Shown here piece by piece: positions 16,705 through 25,078 of a DNA stretch of 64,000 nucleotides. The translations under genes were made by a program, and so were the position numbers. The stretch is taken from NCBI GenBank assembly GCA_041398025.1, contig JAWKVM010000021.1:161238-225237 (forward strand), given 5' to 3'. Source of the stretch: JANQPX01 sp041398025 (lineage in GTDB: Bacteria; Pseudomonadota; Alphaproteobacteria; Geminicoccales; Geminicoccaceae). Each line of letters begins with the position of its first letter. Position 1 is the stretch's first letter. Below the pieces are notes generated by a model that had not been told where the DNA came from, made no database searches, and saw only the letters and a program-made list of their open reading frames with translations.

Positions 16705-17499
16705 TCACACCAGCTCTTGTTCGGCGAAGGCGCGCTCGACTTCGGCGCTCAGGATTTCGGTGAGCTGCTGGCGAAGTTTCTGGCAGGCGGGGTCGAAGGG
16801 GTCGCGCGGGCGCGGCAGGTCGATGGGCACGATCTCCTTGATGCGGCCGGGGCGTGCGGTGAAGACGGCGACGCGGTCAGCGAGCGCCACGGCCTCGTCG
16901 ATGTGGTGGGTGACGAACAGGACAGAGGCCTTGCTGGTTCGCCATACGTCGAGGAGAAAATCCTGCATCTTGGCGCGGGTCTGGACGTCGAGGGCGGCGA
17001 ACGGCTCGTCCATGAGCAGCACCTTCGGCTCCATGGCGAGCGCGCGGGCGACGGCGACGCGCTGGCGCATGCCGCCGGAGAGCTCGTCCGGGCGTTTGTG
17101 GGTCGCCTCGGTGAGCCCGACTTTCTTCAGGACGTCGGCGGCGATGCGGTCCATTTCCTCGGTGCTCGCGCCGCGCAGGCTGAGGCCGAAGGTGACGTTC
17201 TGGCCGACGGTGAGCCAGGGGAAGAGGGAGGTCTCCTGGAAGATCAGGCTGCGTTCCGGAGACGGCGTCTCGACCATCTCGCCGAAGGAGCGGAGCTCGC
17301 CCGAAGTCGCCTCTTCGAGCCCGGCGATCAGGTAGAGCAGCGTGCTCTTGCCGCAGCCCGACGGGCCGAGGAGCACGACAAATTCACCGTCCTCGACCTT
17401 GAGGTCGATGTCGGTGAGCGCTTCGTGGGCACGCGGCGTGTCGATCGCCCAGATCTTGCCGACGCCCTGGCAGTCGACGGCCATGCTGTCGTCGGTCAT
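16705..17499 (-). CDS. ABC transporter ATP-binding protein (NrtD/SsuB/TauB type)
   Basis: A 264-residue ATPase with Walker A GPSGCGKSTLL, Q-loop IFQETSLFPWLTV, signature LSGGMRQRVAVARAL and Walker B VLLMDEPFAALD. FVTHHIDEAVALADR is typical of the nitrate/sulfonate/taurine subfamily. The start at 17499 overlaps the upstream permease end only under a longer alternative (17520), so the shorter form is chosen. It completes a three-gene importer with the permease and binding protein upstream. Confidence 0.9.
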   Translation of the reverse strand: MTDDSMAVDCQGVGKIWAIDTPRAHEALTDIDLKVEDGEFVVLLGPSGCGKSTLLYLIAGLEEATSGELRSFGEMVETPSPERSLIFQETSLFPWLTVGQNVTFGLSLRGASTEEMDRIAADVLKKVGLTEATHKRPDELSGGMRQRVAVARALAMEPKVLLMDEPFAALDVQTRAKMQDFLLDVWRTSKASVLFVTHHIDEAVALADRVAVFTARPGRIKEIVPIDLPRPRDPFDPACQKLRQQLTEILSAEVERAFAEQELV

Positions 17500-17512
17500 C
17501 CCCAACTCCCGC

Positions 17513-18427
17513 TCATCCAAGGCTCCCCTGGCCCTTGGGCACCCAGTAAAGGACCTTCCGCTGCAGCATTCTGAGGCCGTAGTCGAAGGCGAAGCCGGTG
17601 AGGCCGATCAGGACGATGGTGAAGAACACCAGGCCCGGATTGAAGGTGTTTCTCGCGAGCATGATCACCTGGCCGAGGCCGTAGCCGACGCCGGTGGCCT
17701 CGGCGATCAGCACCACCATCCAGGCGCCGAACAGGTTGAGGCGGAGCACCACGAGCAGGCCGGGGAGGATCGCGGGCAGGATGACGCGCTTGTAGGTCTG
17801 GAACTTGGTGGCGCCCATGGTGCGCGCGACGTTGATGTAGTTCTTGTTGACGCTGTCGATCTGGGTGATGGTCGCAAGCGTCATGGTGAAGAACAGCGCG
17901 ATGAACACCATGAAGATCGCGGGCGCGTTGCCGATGCCGAACAGGAAGATCGCGACCGGCAGCCAGGCGACCGGGGAGACCGGGGCGAGCAGCGTCACGG
18001 TCGGCAGGGTCAGGTTTTCCATCAGCTGCCAGTAGCGGATCGCGATGCCGAGCGCGATGCTGAAGATGGCGGCGAGCGCCAGGCCCGAAAGGACGCGCAT
18101 GGTGGTCGACAGGATGGTGATGACCACGGCCATGCCCGGCGACGGGCCGGCATTCGCATCGGCCCCGATCTGCCAGCGCTGGGCGGTATTGAAATATTGC
18201 GCCTGGCCGGTGATGTCGCCCATGAAGATGTGGGGCGGCGGCAGCAGCTTCGGGTCGGCGAGGCCGATCGCCCAGAAAAACTCCCAGATCAGCGCGAACA
18301 GGCCGACCGAGACGATGGTCCAGCCGAGACGTGGCGCCGTCTGCCGCCACCACGCCTGGAAACCGCCGGGCGCGGACGAGGCTGCCGCCCCGCCCTTCCC
18401 GGCCGTTTCGATGAGGGACGACGCCAT
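17513..18427 (-). CDS. ABC transporter permease (SsuC/TauC type)
   Basis: A 304-residue inner-membrane permease with about six helices. The conserved cytoplasmic EAA loop is seen as ARTMGATKFQTYKRVILPAILPGLLVVLRL. It carries the SsuC-type N-terminal helix TIVSVGLFALIWEFFWAIG. It lies 5 bp downstream of the binding-protein gene and directly before the ATPase. Together these make a nitrate/sulfonate/pyrimidine-precursor-type importer; the ligand is set by the binding protein. Confidence 0.9.
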   Translation of the reverse strand: MASSLIETAGKGGAAASSAPGGFQAWWRQTAPRLGWTIVSVGLFALIWEFFWAIGLADPKLLPPPHIFMGDITGQAQYFNTAQRWQIGADANAGPSPGMAVVITILSTTMRVLSGLALAAIFSIALGIAIRYWQLMENLTLPTVTLLAPVSPVAWLPVAIFLFGIGNAPAIFMVFIALFFTMTLATITQIDSVNKNYINVARTMGATKFQTYKRVILPAILPGLLVVLRLNLFGAWMVVLIAEATGVGYGLGQVIMLARNTFNPGLVFFTIVLIGLTGFAFDYGLRMLQRKVLYWVPKGQGSLG

Positions 18428-18432
18428 CGCCG

Positions 18433-19488
18433 CTACGCCGCCTTGTATTTGAGCTGGCTGTAGACGTCCTGATTCTCGGCGATGACTTCTTCGAGCATGC
18501 TCCAGTCGATCGCGTCAGGGCCGGGCTTCTTCTTGATGTAGCCCATCTCCATCAGGCTGTCGGTGCGCCCGAGGATGAAGTCGGTGTTGTCGCGCTGGTC
18601 GACCATCGGCGGCTGCTTGGTCGAGCCGATGATCGCGTTCTCCATCGAGGTCTTGTAGTAGGTGCCGACCACCTCGTTGAGCACAGTCTGGGTGTCCTGC
18701 TCGAAGGCGAGCTGGGATTTCATCATCGCCTTGATCAGCGCCTTGATCGCGCCCGGATCCTCGGCGATCAGCTCATCCCGCGCGCACAGCACGCAGTCGG
18801 TGTAGTTGGCCCCGTAGATGTCCTTGCCGTCGGAGAGCAGATGGCTGCCCTCGACGTCTTCGAGCAGCGCCGAGGCGTAGGGCTCGATGGTGCAGATCCA
18901 GTCGAGCGCGCCCGCCTTGAACGCCTCCACCGCTTCCGGCGTGTTGCCCATATAGCGGACATTGACGTCGGCGAAATCGACGCCGTTCGCCTTCAGCCAA
19001 TCGAACGGCAATACCTCCAAGGTATCGAGCTGGAAGGTGCCGATGGTCTTGCCCTTCAGCTTGTCCGCGGTGTCGAGGCCGGGCTGGCTGACGATGGCGC
19101 AGCCTTCGATGCCGGAGCCTGCCACGATCCTGACCGGTGCGCCGGCATCGTAGAGGGCGACGAAGCTGGTGTAAGGCAGCACGCCGACATCAACCTGACC
19201 GGTGCCGAGGAAGGTGACGTGCTCGGCGAAGGTCGGGGTGTTGACGAACTCCAAGGTGAGGCCGTCCTCCTTCGCGGTCTGGCGCGCATGGCTCAGGAAC
19301 AGCGGCAGGTTGCAAAAGCCGGTGCCATGGGTCGAGGTGATGGTGCTGTCGGCGTAGGCAGGTCTGCTCAGACTGCCGGCAACGCCGATGGTCAGCGCGC
19401 CGGCGGCCGCTGATTTCATGAAGCTTCGGCGGCCGAACTGAATGTTGGTGAGATCGGGCATCTTGCGATCGCCGTGACGGTCACACAT
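18433..19488 (-). CDS. ABC transporter substrate-binding protein (NMT1/SsuA-like)
   Basis: A 351-residue periplasmic protein with a TAT-type signal (GRRSFMKSAAAGALTIGVAG, cleavage near AYA-DST). The mature part has the NMT1/THI5/SsuA pattern: LGTGQVDVGVLPYTSFVALYDAGAPVRIVAG, KLKGKTIGTF and WLKANGVDFADVNVRYM. The ATG at 19488 follows AGGAGG at 8-nt spacing. Binding proteins of this group take nitrate, sulfonates, thiamine precursors or N-heterocycles; the neighbouring deaminase favours a nitrogen heterocycle. It is first in its four-gene unit. Confidence 0.9.
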   Translation of the reverse strand: MCDRHGDRKMPDLTNIQFGRRSFMKSAAAGALTIGVAGSLSRPAYADSTITSTHGTGFCNLPLFLSHARQTAKEDGLTLEFVNTPTFAEHVTFLGTGQVDVGVLPYTSFVALYDAGAPVRIVAGSGIEGCAIVSQPGLDTADKLKGKTIGTFQLDTLEVLPFDWLKANGVDFADVNVRYMGNTPEAVEAFKAGALDWICTIEPYASALLEDVEGSHLLSDGKDIYGANYTDCVLCARDELIAEDPGAIKALIKAMMKSQLAFEQDTQTVLNEVVGTYYKTSMENAIIGSTKQPPMVDQRDNTDFILGRTDSLMEMGYIKKKPGPDAIDWSMLEEVIAENQDVYSQLKYKAA

Positions 19489-19521
19489 GATTGCGCCTCC
19501 TTGAGGTTGGTCCCTTGAGGA

Positions 19522-19557
19522 GGCCCGGGCTTTCGGTTGGTCCTGGGAGCCCGGGCC
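19522..19557 (-). terminator. GC-rich stem-loop between two operons
   Basis: GGCCCGGGCT (19522-19531) and AGCCCGGGCC (19548-19557) are perfect 10-bp arms around a 16-nt loop. They lie between the last gene of the atzD operon and the binding-protein gene of the next unit. No T-run follows on the - strand, so it is a terminator-like or attenuating hairpin rather than a canonical intrinsic terminator. Confidence 0.45.
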
Positions 19558-19630
19558 ACTCGCTACTGAGAAGCAAGAATTGTGCCGCTTTTTAGATAAT
19601 TGCCGCGCTACTTTCTCTCCTTGATTGGGT

Positions 19631-20749
19631 TCAACAGGTTTCCTTCTGCCGCGCGATCACCGCGACCGGTCCGCCGCCTGGCGGGCCCTGGTGCTCGGCG
19701 CCGCCGGAGATGAAGAGCTCGGTGTGACCGACGACGCCGGCGAGCGCGCCGCCGACCAGGGCGCGGGCGTGGCGGGTCGAGGCGATGTCGCTGTCGTCGA
19801 GCATGATGTGGCGCGCGCCGCGGATGTTTCCCGCAGGATCAGCCTCGGCCTTGGCGAGTAGCGCGATGAGATGTCCGCGCTGCTCAGTGCTCAGTTGGCC
19901 ACTTGCCTCGATGCCGATCGAGGCGAGGGCGCGATAGAGGGCCGGGGTATCGATCGCATCGGCCATGACGTCGTGGCCGATGACGAGGTCACCACACCAT
20001 GCCCCGCTATTGCCGAGCACCACGATTTCGTTGTGCATGAGCTCGATGCCGGCGGAGCAGCTTGCGCGTGCGGAATGGAGCGCCATGTCCACGCCGATCG
20101 CCGCGTCGGTGACGAGGTCGGCCGAAACCTCGCCCAGCGCCATGGCGACGCCGAGGGCCGACGCGCCGCGGGACAGGCCCATGGATTTGAGCGAGTCGGC
20201 GGTGGCGACGGACTCGTGTCGGGCGGCGGCCTCGCTGATCCGGGCTGCGGTCAGCAGCGGGCATTTCACCTGGACGTAGTGCACGTCCTCAGGGCGATCG
20301 ATCGCGGCCTCGGCCATGGCGACGTCGACCGCCTCGGCGACCGCGTCCGCCTGGGCGCGCCGGCCGATTTCCTCCGGCAGCATGGCACGGGTGTGAGCGA
20401 CGGCGATCGCGAGCGCGGACGAGGCATCGGCCCCAGCCTCGATCGGAGTCTCGACCTCGCGTTTTTCGAACACCAGGAGATGCGGCGCGAGACCGCCTTC
20501 GGTGCCGCCGGACATGACCATGGAGATGCGGTCGAGCGCCGCCTGGTCCAGGAAGGGAGCCAGAGCGGTGCGCAGGGCCTGCACGGCGAAGCCACGGGTG
20601 AAGTCGTTGACGCAGCCATTGCCTTCAGTCTTGCCGAGGATCGCCTCGATGCCGGCGGGCTCGATCTCGCCCGTCTCGATTTTTTCCATCAGGCCGCTGA
20701 CGTCGTCGGGGGACGCGGTCGGAATGCGATGGACGCGAGCGCTGCGCAT
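19631..20749 (-). CDS. atzD: ring-opening amidohydrolase (cyanuric acid hydrolase/barbiturase family)
   Basis: A 372-residue protein of the threefold 'Toblerone' family known only from cyanuric acid hydrolases and barbiturases. All three Lys/Ser pairs expected of the pseudo-threefold active site can be placed: K40 with S80 (SGGTEGG), K162 with S230 or S232 (ASCSAG), and K300 with S348 (SGGAEHQGPPGGGP). Length fits the family (about 360-370). The product from cyanuric acid is carboxybiuret, which becomes biuret; from barbituric acid it is ureidomalonate. The biuret hydrolase and allophanate hydrolase genes in the same operon favour cyanuric acid. It overlaps the upstream cupin stop (TGATG), so translation is coupled. 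Confidence 0.88.
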   Translation of the reverse strand: MRSARVHRIPTASPDDVSGLMEKIETGEIEPAGIEAILGKTEGNGCVNDFTRGFAVQALRTALAPFLDQAALDRISMVMSGGTEGGLAPHLLVFEKREVETPIEAGADASSALAIAVAHTRAMLPEEIGRRAQADAVAEAVDVAMAEAAIDRPEDVHYVQVKCPLLTAARISEAAARHESVATADSLKSMGLSRGASALGVAMALGEVSADLVTDAAIGVDMALHSARASCSAGIELMHNEIVVLGNSGAWCGDLVIGHDVMADAIDTPALYRALASIGIEASGQLSTEQRGHLIALLAKAEADPAGNIRGARHIMLDDSDIASTRHARALVGGALAGVVGHTELFISGGAEHQGPPGGGPVAVIARQKETC

Positions 20750-21117
20750 CAGTCACCGCCGTCCAGGTCGATGAAGCGCACCGGCTTTTCCCAGATGAGG
20801 AGGGCGACGCAGCCTTCCGGACTCCGGACGCTGTGGCGGGTGCCCGGCGCGTTGACCACAAGTGCGCCTTCCTCATAACGGCCGAACTCGTCCTCCTGGC
20901 TGCCCTCCAGCACCAGGATGTGCTCGTAGCCGGTGTGCTCGTGCAGGGGGGCAGCCCCACCTGGCGCGTAGCGAAGAATGGCGGCAGCGGGACCTTCCCG
21001 CCCGTCGCCGTAGAGGCGGTGGATCTCGATGCCGTCTCGGAACGGCTCGAAGGGCATGTCGCTCCAGCCCGAACGGCAGAGATCGAGGACGAGCTGGTGG
21101 AGGCCGGTTTCAGTCAT
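20749..21117 (-). CDS. cupin domain protein (ChrR-like)
   Basis: A 122-residue single-domain cupin. Metal-site residues are in PLHEHTGYEHILVLEGSQEDE (motif 1 His/His/Glu-like) and NAPGTRHSVRSPEG (motif 2 His). The start MTETGLHQL at 21117 overlaps the preceding hydrolase stop by 8 bp; a longer start at 21168 would overlap much more. It lies between a cysteine hydrolase and the ring-opening amidohydrolase. A role as a small metal-dependent enzyme or sensor of a pathway intermediate is possible; nothing in the sequence decides it. Confidence 0.8.
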   Translation of the reverse strand: MTETGLHQLVLDLCRSGWSDMPFEPFRDGIEIHRLYGDGREGPAAAILRYAPGGAAPLHEHTGYEHILVLEGSQEDEFGRYEEGALVVNAPGTRHSVRSPEGCVALLIWEKPVRFIDLDGGD

Positions 21118-21775
21118 GCAGGGCTGCCAGAAGCTGATCGGTGGTCGCGGTCCATCCGACGATAGCACCCTGGGCGCGGATCATGTCGAGGGTCGCCTGC
21201 TTGAAGGTGGGAAAATAGCTCTCGGTGGCATCTTCGATCAGCAGGCTGTCGAAGCCGCGATCGTTCGCCTCGCGCATGGTGGTCTGGACGCAGACCTCGG
21301 TGGTGACGCCGGCGAAAGCGAGGTGGGTAACGCCGAGCTCTGCGAGAATCCGGTTCAGGCCTGTGGCGTAGAAGGCGCCCTTGCCGGGCTTATCGATCAC
21401 GATTTCCTCGTCGATGGGCAGAAGCTCCGGCACGATGTCGGCGCCGGGTTCGCCGCTGATCAGCAGCCGCCCCATCGGACCAGGGTCACCGATGCGCAAG
21501 GCCGGATCACCTCGCCCACGTTTTGCCGGCGGGCAGTCGGACAGATCGGGCTTGTGGCATTCGCGGGTGTGGATGATCGGTATTTTCGCAGCTCGGCACC
21601 CGGCAAGTAGCGTGGCCACGGTCGGCACGATCGCCTGCAGGCGTGAGACGTCATTGCCGAGGCTTTCACCGAAGCCGCCGGGCTCGATGAAGTCGCGCTG
21701 CATGTCGATCACGATGAGCGCCAGCTTCCCAGGCGGAAACTCGAAGGTGAAAGGTCGAGCGTCGACGCCAATCAT
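21110..21775 (-). CDS. isochorismatase-like cysteine hydrolase, possibly triuret hydrolase
   Basis: A 221-residue cysteine hydrolase. The catalytic triad D28 (IDMQRDF), K132 (DKPGKGAF) and C162 (TTEVCVQTT) is intact, with the cis-peptide GVTTE before the Cys. It shares with the operon's other hydrolase the DPGPMGRLLISGEPGADIVPEL segment that marks the biuret/triuret hydrolase branch, but differs elsewhere. Candidate reactions are triuret to carboxylated urea products, or hydrolysis of another ureido amide. It is coupled to the ABC ATPase upstream (4-bp overlap) and the cupin downstream (8-bp overlap). Assignment to triuret is inference. Confidence 0.83.
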   Translation of the reverse strand: MIGVDARPFTFEFPPGKLALIVIDMQRDFIEPGGFGESLGNDVSRLQAIVPTVATLLAGCRAAKIPIIHTRECHKPDLSDCPPAKRGRGDPALRIGDPGPMGRLLISGEPGADIVPELLPIDEEIVIDKPGKGAFYATGLNRILAELGVTHLAFAGVTTEVCVQTTMREANDRGFDSLLIEDATESYFPTFKQATLDMIRAQGAIVGWTATTDQLLAALHD

Positions 21776-23340
21776 GCGCTCAGGCCTTCTGAAGTCGACC
21801 CCAGCGGCGGTGCCGCTCCGGCCATGTGGGTGCCGATGGTTTGGATGTCGGCAGTGGCGATGGGGGTTTCGTAGACGATGCGGCCTTCACTCATCACCAG
21901 GATGCGATCGGAGAGCTCAAGGAGTTCGTCCAGGTCCTCGCTGACCAGGAGGACGGCTGCGCCGTTGTTGCGGGCGCGCATGATCTGCGAGCGGATTTCG
22001 GCGACCGCGGCGAAGTCGAGGCCGAAGCAGGGATTGGCGACGATCAGGAGGTTGACCGCTTCGGAGAGTTCTCGCGCGAGCACGGTGCGCTGGACGTTGC
22101 CGCCGGAGAGGGTGGCGATGGGTGCATCCTTGGAGGCGGTCTTGATGCCGTAGCCCTTGATCAGCTCGCGCGCACGCCGGGCGATGGCGCCGAGATCGAG
22201 CCATATGGCGGCGCCGTCGTGGTCGGCACCGTTGCCGTTTGCTTTCTTCCGATCGAAGGCGCGGAAGGCGAGGTTGTCGGCGACCGACATGCGTGCGACC
22301 GAGGCGTTGCGCAAGGGCTCTTCCGGGAGGCAGTGGACGCGCTTGGCCTTGGCATCGGTGCGGGTCGCGGCGTAGGTTTCGCCATCGACGATCAGCTCGC
22401 CGCCGGTTGGCGTCCGCTGGCCGCCGAGCACTTCGACCAGCTCCTTCTGGCCATTGCCGGAAATGCCGGCGATGCCGACGATCTCGCGGGCGTGCACGTC
22501 CAAACGATCGATGGCGATGCCTTTCATGCCGGTGTCGTCGCGCGCTTCGAGATCGTGCAGGACCAGGACGGGCGACATGCCGCGCTCGCCGCACCTGGCA
22601 TCGCTTGCCGGCATGTCGACGGCGCCGATCATCATCGACGCCATGTCCTCGCGCGAAAGATCCTTGACCAGCCCGCCGCCTGCATGACGCCCGCGGCGAA
22701 GCACGGTCACCGCCTCGGCATAGCCGAAGACTTCGCGGAATTTGTGGCTGATCATCAGGATGGTGAGCTGGCCCGCCTCGGTCATGCCGCGCAGCAGGCC
22801 AAGCATCTCGTCCGCCTCGCCAGGGGTGAGAACGGAAGTCGGCTCGTCCAGGATCAGGAAGTGCCGCTCCAGATAGAGCTGCTTCAGGATTTCCGTTTTT
22901 TGGCGCTCGCCGGCCGAGAGATCCTGCACGCGGCTTCTGAACGGCACGCGGAATGGCATGCGCTCGATGAAGCTGTCGAGCTGCTTGGTCTCGGCCTTCC
23001 AGTCGATCACCTCGGGCACGTCGGCACGCGCCATCACCAGGTTCTCGGCGACGGTCATGGAGGGGACCAGGGTGAAATGCTGGTAGACCATGCCGATGCC
23101 CTGGGCGTGGGCGTCGCGCGGGTTCTGCATCACGGCGGGCGTGCCGTCGATCAGCACGCGGCCGGCATCCGCCTGGTAGTAGCCCATGACGCATTTCACC
23201 AGTGTCGACTTACCGGCGCCGTTCTCGCCGAGCAGCACATGGAAGCTGCCGGCGGACACCGCCATCGACACGTCGTCGAGCGCGGTGAAGCTGCCGAAGC
23301 GCTTCGTGAGACCAGCGGTCTCCAGCCCAAATGCGCTCAT
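21772..23340 (-). CDS. ABC transporter ATP-binding protein, BMP/nucleoside type (double NBD)
   Basis: A 522-residue ATPase with two nucleotide-binding domains, as in ribose- and BMP-type importers. Domain 1 has Walker A GENGAGKST at 38-46, signature LSAGERQKTEILKQL and Walker B FLILDEPTSVL. Domain 2 has the degenerate GISGNGQKELVEVLG and LSGGNVQRTVLAREL. It overlaps the genes on both sides by 4 bp. It partners the two permeases and BMP binding protein upstream. BMP-type systems import nucleosides, purines and related heterocycles, which fits a cyanuric acid or ureide substrate here. Confidence 0.9.
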   Translation of the reverse strand: MSAFGLETAGLTKRFGSFTALDDVSMAVSAGSFHVLLGENGAGKSTLVKCVMGYYQADAGRVLIDGTPAVMQNPRDAHAQGIGMVYQHFTLVPSMTVAENLVMARADVPEVIDWKAETKQLDSFIERMPFRVPFRSRVQDLSAGERQKTEILKQLYLERHFLILDEPTSVLTPGEADEMLGLLRGMTEAGQLTILMISHKFREVFGYAEAVTVLRRGRHAGGGLVKDLSREDMASMMIGAVDMPASDARCGERGMSPVLVLHDLEARDDTGMKGIAIDRLDVHAREIVGIAGISGNGQKELVEVLGGQRTPTGGELIVDGETYAATRTDAKAKRVHCLPEEPLRNASVARMSVADNLAFRAFDRKKANGNGADHDGAAIWLDLGAIARRARELIKGYGIKTASKDAPIATLSGGNVQRTVLARELSEAVNLLIVANPCFGLDFAAVAEIRSQIMRARNNGAAVLLVSEDLDELLELSDRILVMSEGRIVYETPIATADIQTIGTHMAGAAPPLGSTSEGLSA

Positions 23341-24032
23341 GACTTCGGAAGGCCTTCGAGGAACGTCCGGGAATCCGAGACAGACCCGAACACGCCGCCC
23401 TGCATCTTCACCATCTTGATCGCGGCCTGGTGATTGCCGAGGTCGGTGGCGCCGCAGCAGTCTTCAAGCAGCAGGCATTCATAGCCGCGGTCATTCGCCT
23501 CGCGCATGGTGGTGTGCACGCAGACGTCTGTCGTGATGCCTGACAGCACGATGTTGGCGATGCCGCGCTGGCGCAGCATCAGGTCGAGGTCGGTCGCGCA
23601 GAAGCTGCCCTTGCCGGGCTTGTCGATGATCGGCTCGCCGAGCTCGGGGTAGAGTTCCGGGATGATGTCCCAGCCCTTCTCGCCACGCACCAGAATCTTG
23701 CCGCACGGCCCCGGATCGCCGATGCCGGCTCCTATCTGCTGCGAGCGCCAGCGCTTGTTGGCGGGCAGATCGGCGAGATCAGGCCGGTGGCCTTCGCGGG
23801 TGTGGAAGACGTGGTAGCCGCCCGCCCGCATCGCCGCGAGCACCGATTTGATCGGCGCGATCGGCGCCTGGGTCAGCGACAGATCGTAGCCCATGGCATC
23901 GACATAGCCGCCCTTGCCGCAGAAATCGGTCTGCATGTCGATGATGATCAGCGCGGTGTTGTCCGGCCGGAGATCGCCGTCATAGGGCCAGGGATAGGGA
24001 TCGGCGGCGATGTATTTTTTTGTACTTGCCAT
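23337..24032 (-). CDS. biuH: biuret hydrolase (isochorismatase-like)
   Basis: A 231-residue cysteine hydrolase. The triad D36 (IDMQTDF), K141 (DKPGKGSF) and C171 (TTDVCVHTT) is present. The N-terminus DPYPWPYDGDLRPDNTALI, GKGGYVDAMGYDLSL, ADLPANKRWRSQQIGAG and LLLEDCCGATDLGNHQAA closely follow my recollection of the characterised Rhizobium leguminosarum biuret hydrolase. The reaction is biuret to allophanate and ammonia, exactly between the ring-opening amidohydrolase and allophanate hydrolase encoded in the same operon. ATG 24032 lies 26 bp from the formamidase stop. Length agrees with the family. Confidence 0.88.
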   Translation of the reverse strand: MASTKKYIAADPYPWPYDGDLRPDNTALIIIDMQTDFCGKGGYVDAMGYDLSLTQAPIAPIKSVLAAMRAGGYHVFHTREGHRPDLADLPANKRWRSQQIGAGIGDPGPCGKILVRGEKGWDIIPELYPELGEPIIDKPGKGSFCATDLDLMLRQRGIANIVLSGITTDVCVHTTMREANDRGYECLLLEDCCGATDLGNHQAAIKMVKMQGGVFGSVSDSRTFLEGLPKS

Positions 24033-24058
24033 GGCTCGACTTAGCTCCGTTCGAACGA

Positions 24059-25060
24059 TCAGCTGGCTGTCTGCTTGTAAACGCGGTTGGGCGTGGCGAA
24101 GCCGCAGGAGGTGCCGTCGGTCACCTTGACCTCGTCCTCCCAGGGCAGCTTGTAAGTCTCGGCGACGAGGTCCTGCATGAAGGTGTAAGGACAGTCCTTC
24201 GCGCCGCCGAGCACGGCGGTGAAGCCGCGATGGCCGAGCTGATAAATGTTGTTCTCGACGCCCCACTCGGTGCGTGCCTCGCGGATGAGATCAGGTCTGA
24301 CTTCCGCAGTGATGATCTCGTCGGGTACGCCGCCGCCCTCGGCGAGGATGGTGCCGTCGAACTGGCAGATCATGCCTTCGCCCATCGAGTTGAAGGTGCC
24401 GTCCGTGCCGCACATGCAGACATTGGCGGTCGCCATGAGATTGCAGAAGGCGTTCGCCTGGTTGGTGATCTTCCAGGCGTGGCGGATGGGTGCGGTGTAT
24501 CCCGCCGTGCGGATCATGATCTCCGCCCCCCTGTAGGCGCATTCGCGCGCCATCTCCGGGAACATGCCGTCATGGCAGATGATCAGCGCGAGATTGGAGC
24601 CGTTCGGCCCGTCGCACACCGGAATGCCGAGATCGCCCGGCTCCCAGGGCTCGACCGGAACCCAGGGGTGCAGCTTTCGATAGTAGAGCCGCAGCTCGCC
24701 CTGGTCGTCGATGATGATGCCGGAATTGTAGGGATTGCCCGCCGGGTTGAACTCCATGAGCGAGAAGCAGCCCCAGATCTTCTGCTCGGCGCAGGCCGCC
24801 CTAAACGCCGCGACCTCCGGCCCGTCCATGCTGCACATGATCTCGGGATTGGTGTCCATGGACAGACCGTGCAGCGCATATTCCGGGAACACGACCAGAT
24901 CCATGGTCGGCATGCCCTCGCGCGCCTTCTTCACCAGCCGGCAGATTTTCTCGCATTGGGCGGCGAGATCGTCCTTGGTCACGACGGTCGGCAGCTGCAG
25001 CTGCACCATGCCGATGACCACGCCGTTCGGAGATTTGTTCAGCCCGCCAAGCCCGCTCAT
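24059..25060 (-). CDS. amiF: formamidase (AmiF-type carbon-nitrogen hydrolase)
   Basis: A 333-residue nitrilase-superfamily enzyme. The Glu-Lys-Cys triad is E60 (VFPEYALHG), K129 (YYRKLHPW) and C162 (ICHDGMFPE). The order and wording of segments such as YNSGIIIDDQGE, VEPWEPGDLG, WGVENNIYQLGHRGF and YKLPWEDEVKV follow Helicobacter AmiF, with matching length. The reaction is formamide to formate and ammonia; aliphatic short-chain amides are an alternative. It lies between biuH and the permease genes. Formamide is not an expected product of cyanuric acid breakdown, so the enzyme may act on a different amide entering through the same transporter. Confidence 0.85.
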   Translation of the reverse strand: MSGLGGLNKSPNGVVIGMVQLQLPTVVTKDDLAAQCEKICRLVKKAREGMPTMDLVVFPEYALHGLSMDTNPEIMCSMDGPEVAAFRAACAEQKIWGCFSLMEFNPAGNPYNSGIIIDDQGELRLYYRKLHPWVPVEPWEPGDLGIPVCDGPNGSNLALIICHDGMFPEMARECAYRGAEIMIRTAGYTAPIRHAWKITNQANAFCNLMATANVCMCGTDGTFNSMGEGMICQFDGTILAEGGGVPDEIITAEVRPDLIREARTEWGVENNIYQLGHRGFTAVLGGAKDCPYTFMQDLVAETYKLPWEDEVKVTDGTSCGFATPNRVYKQTAS

Positions 25061-25078
25061 GTGGAGCCTCCACTCGGT

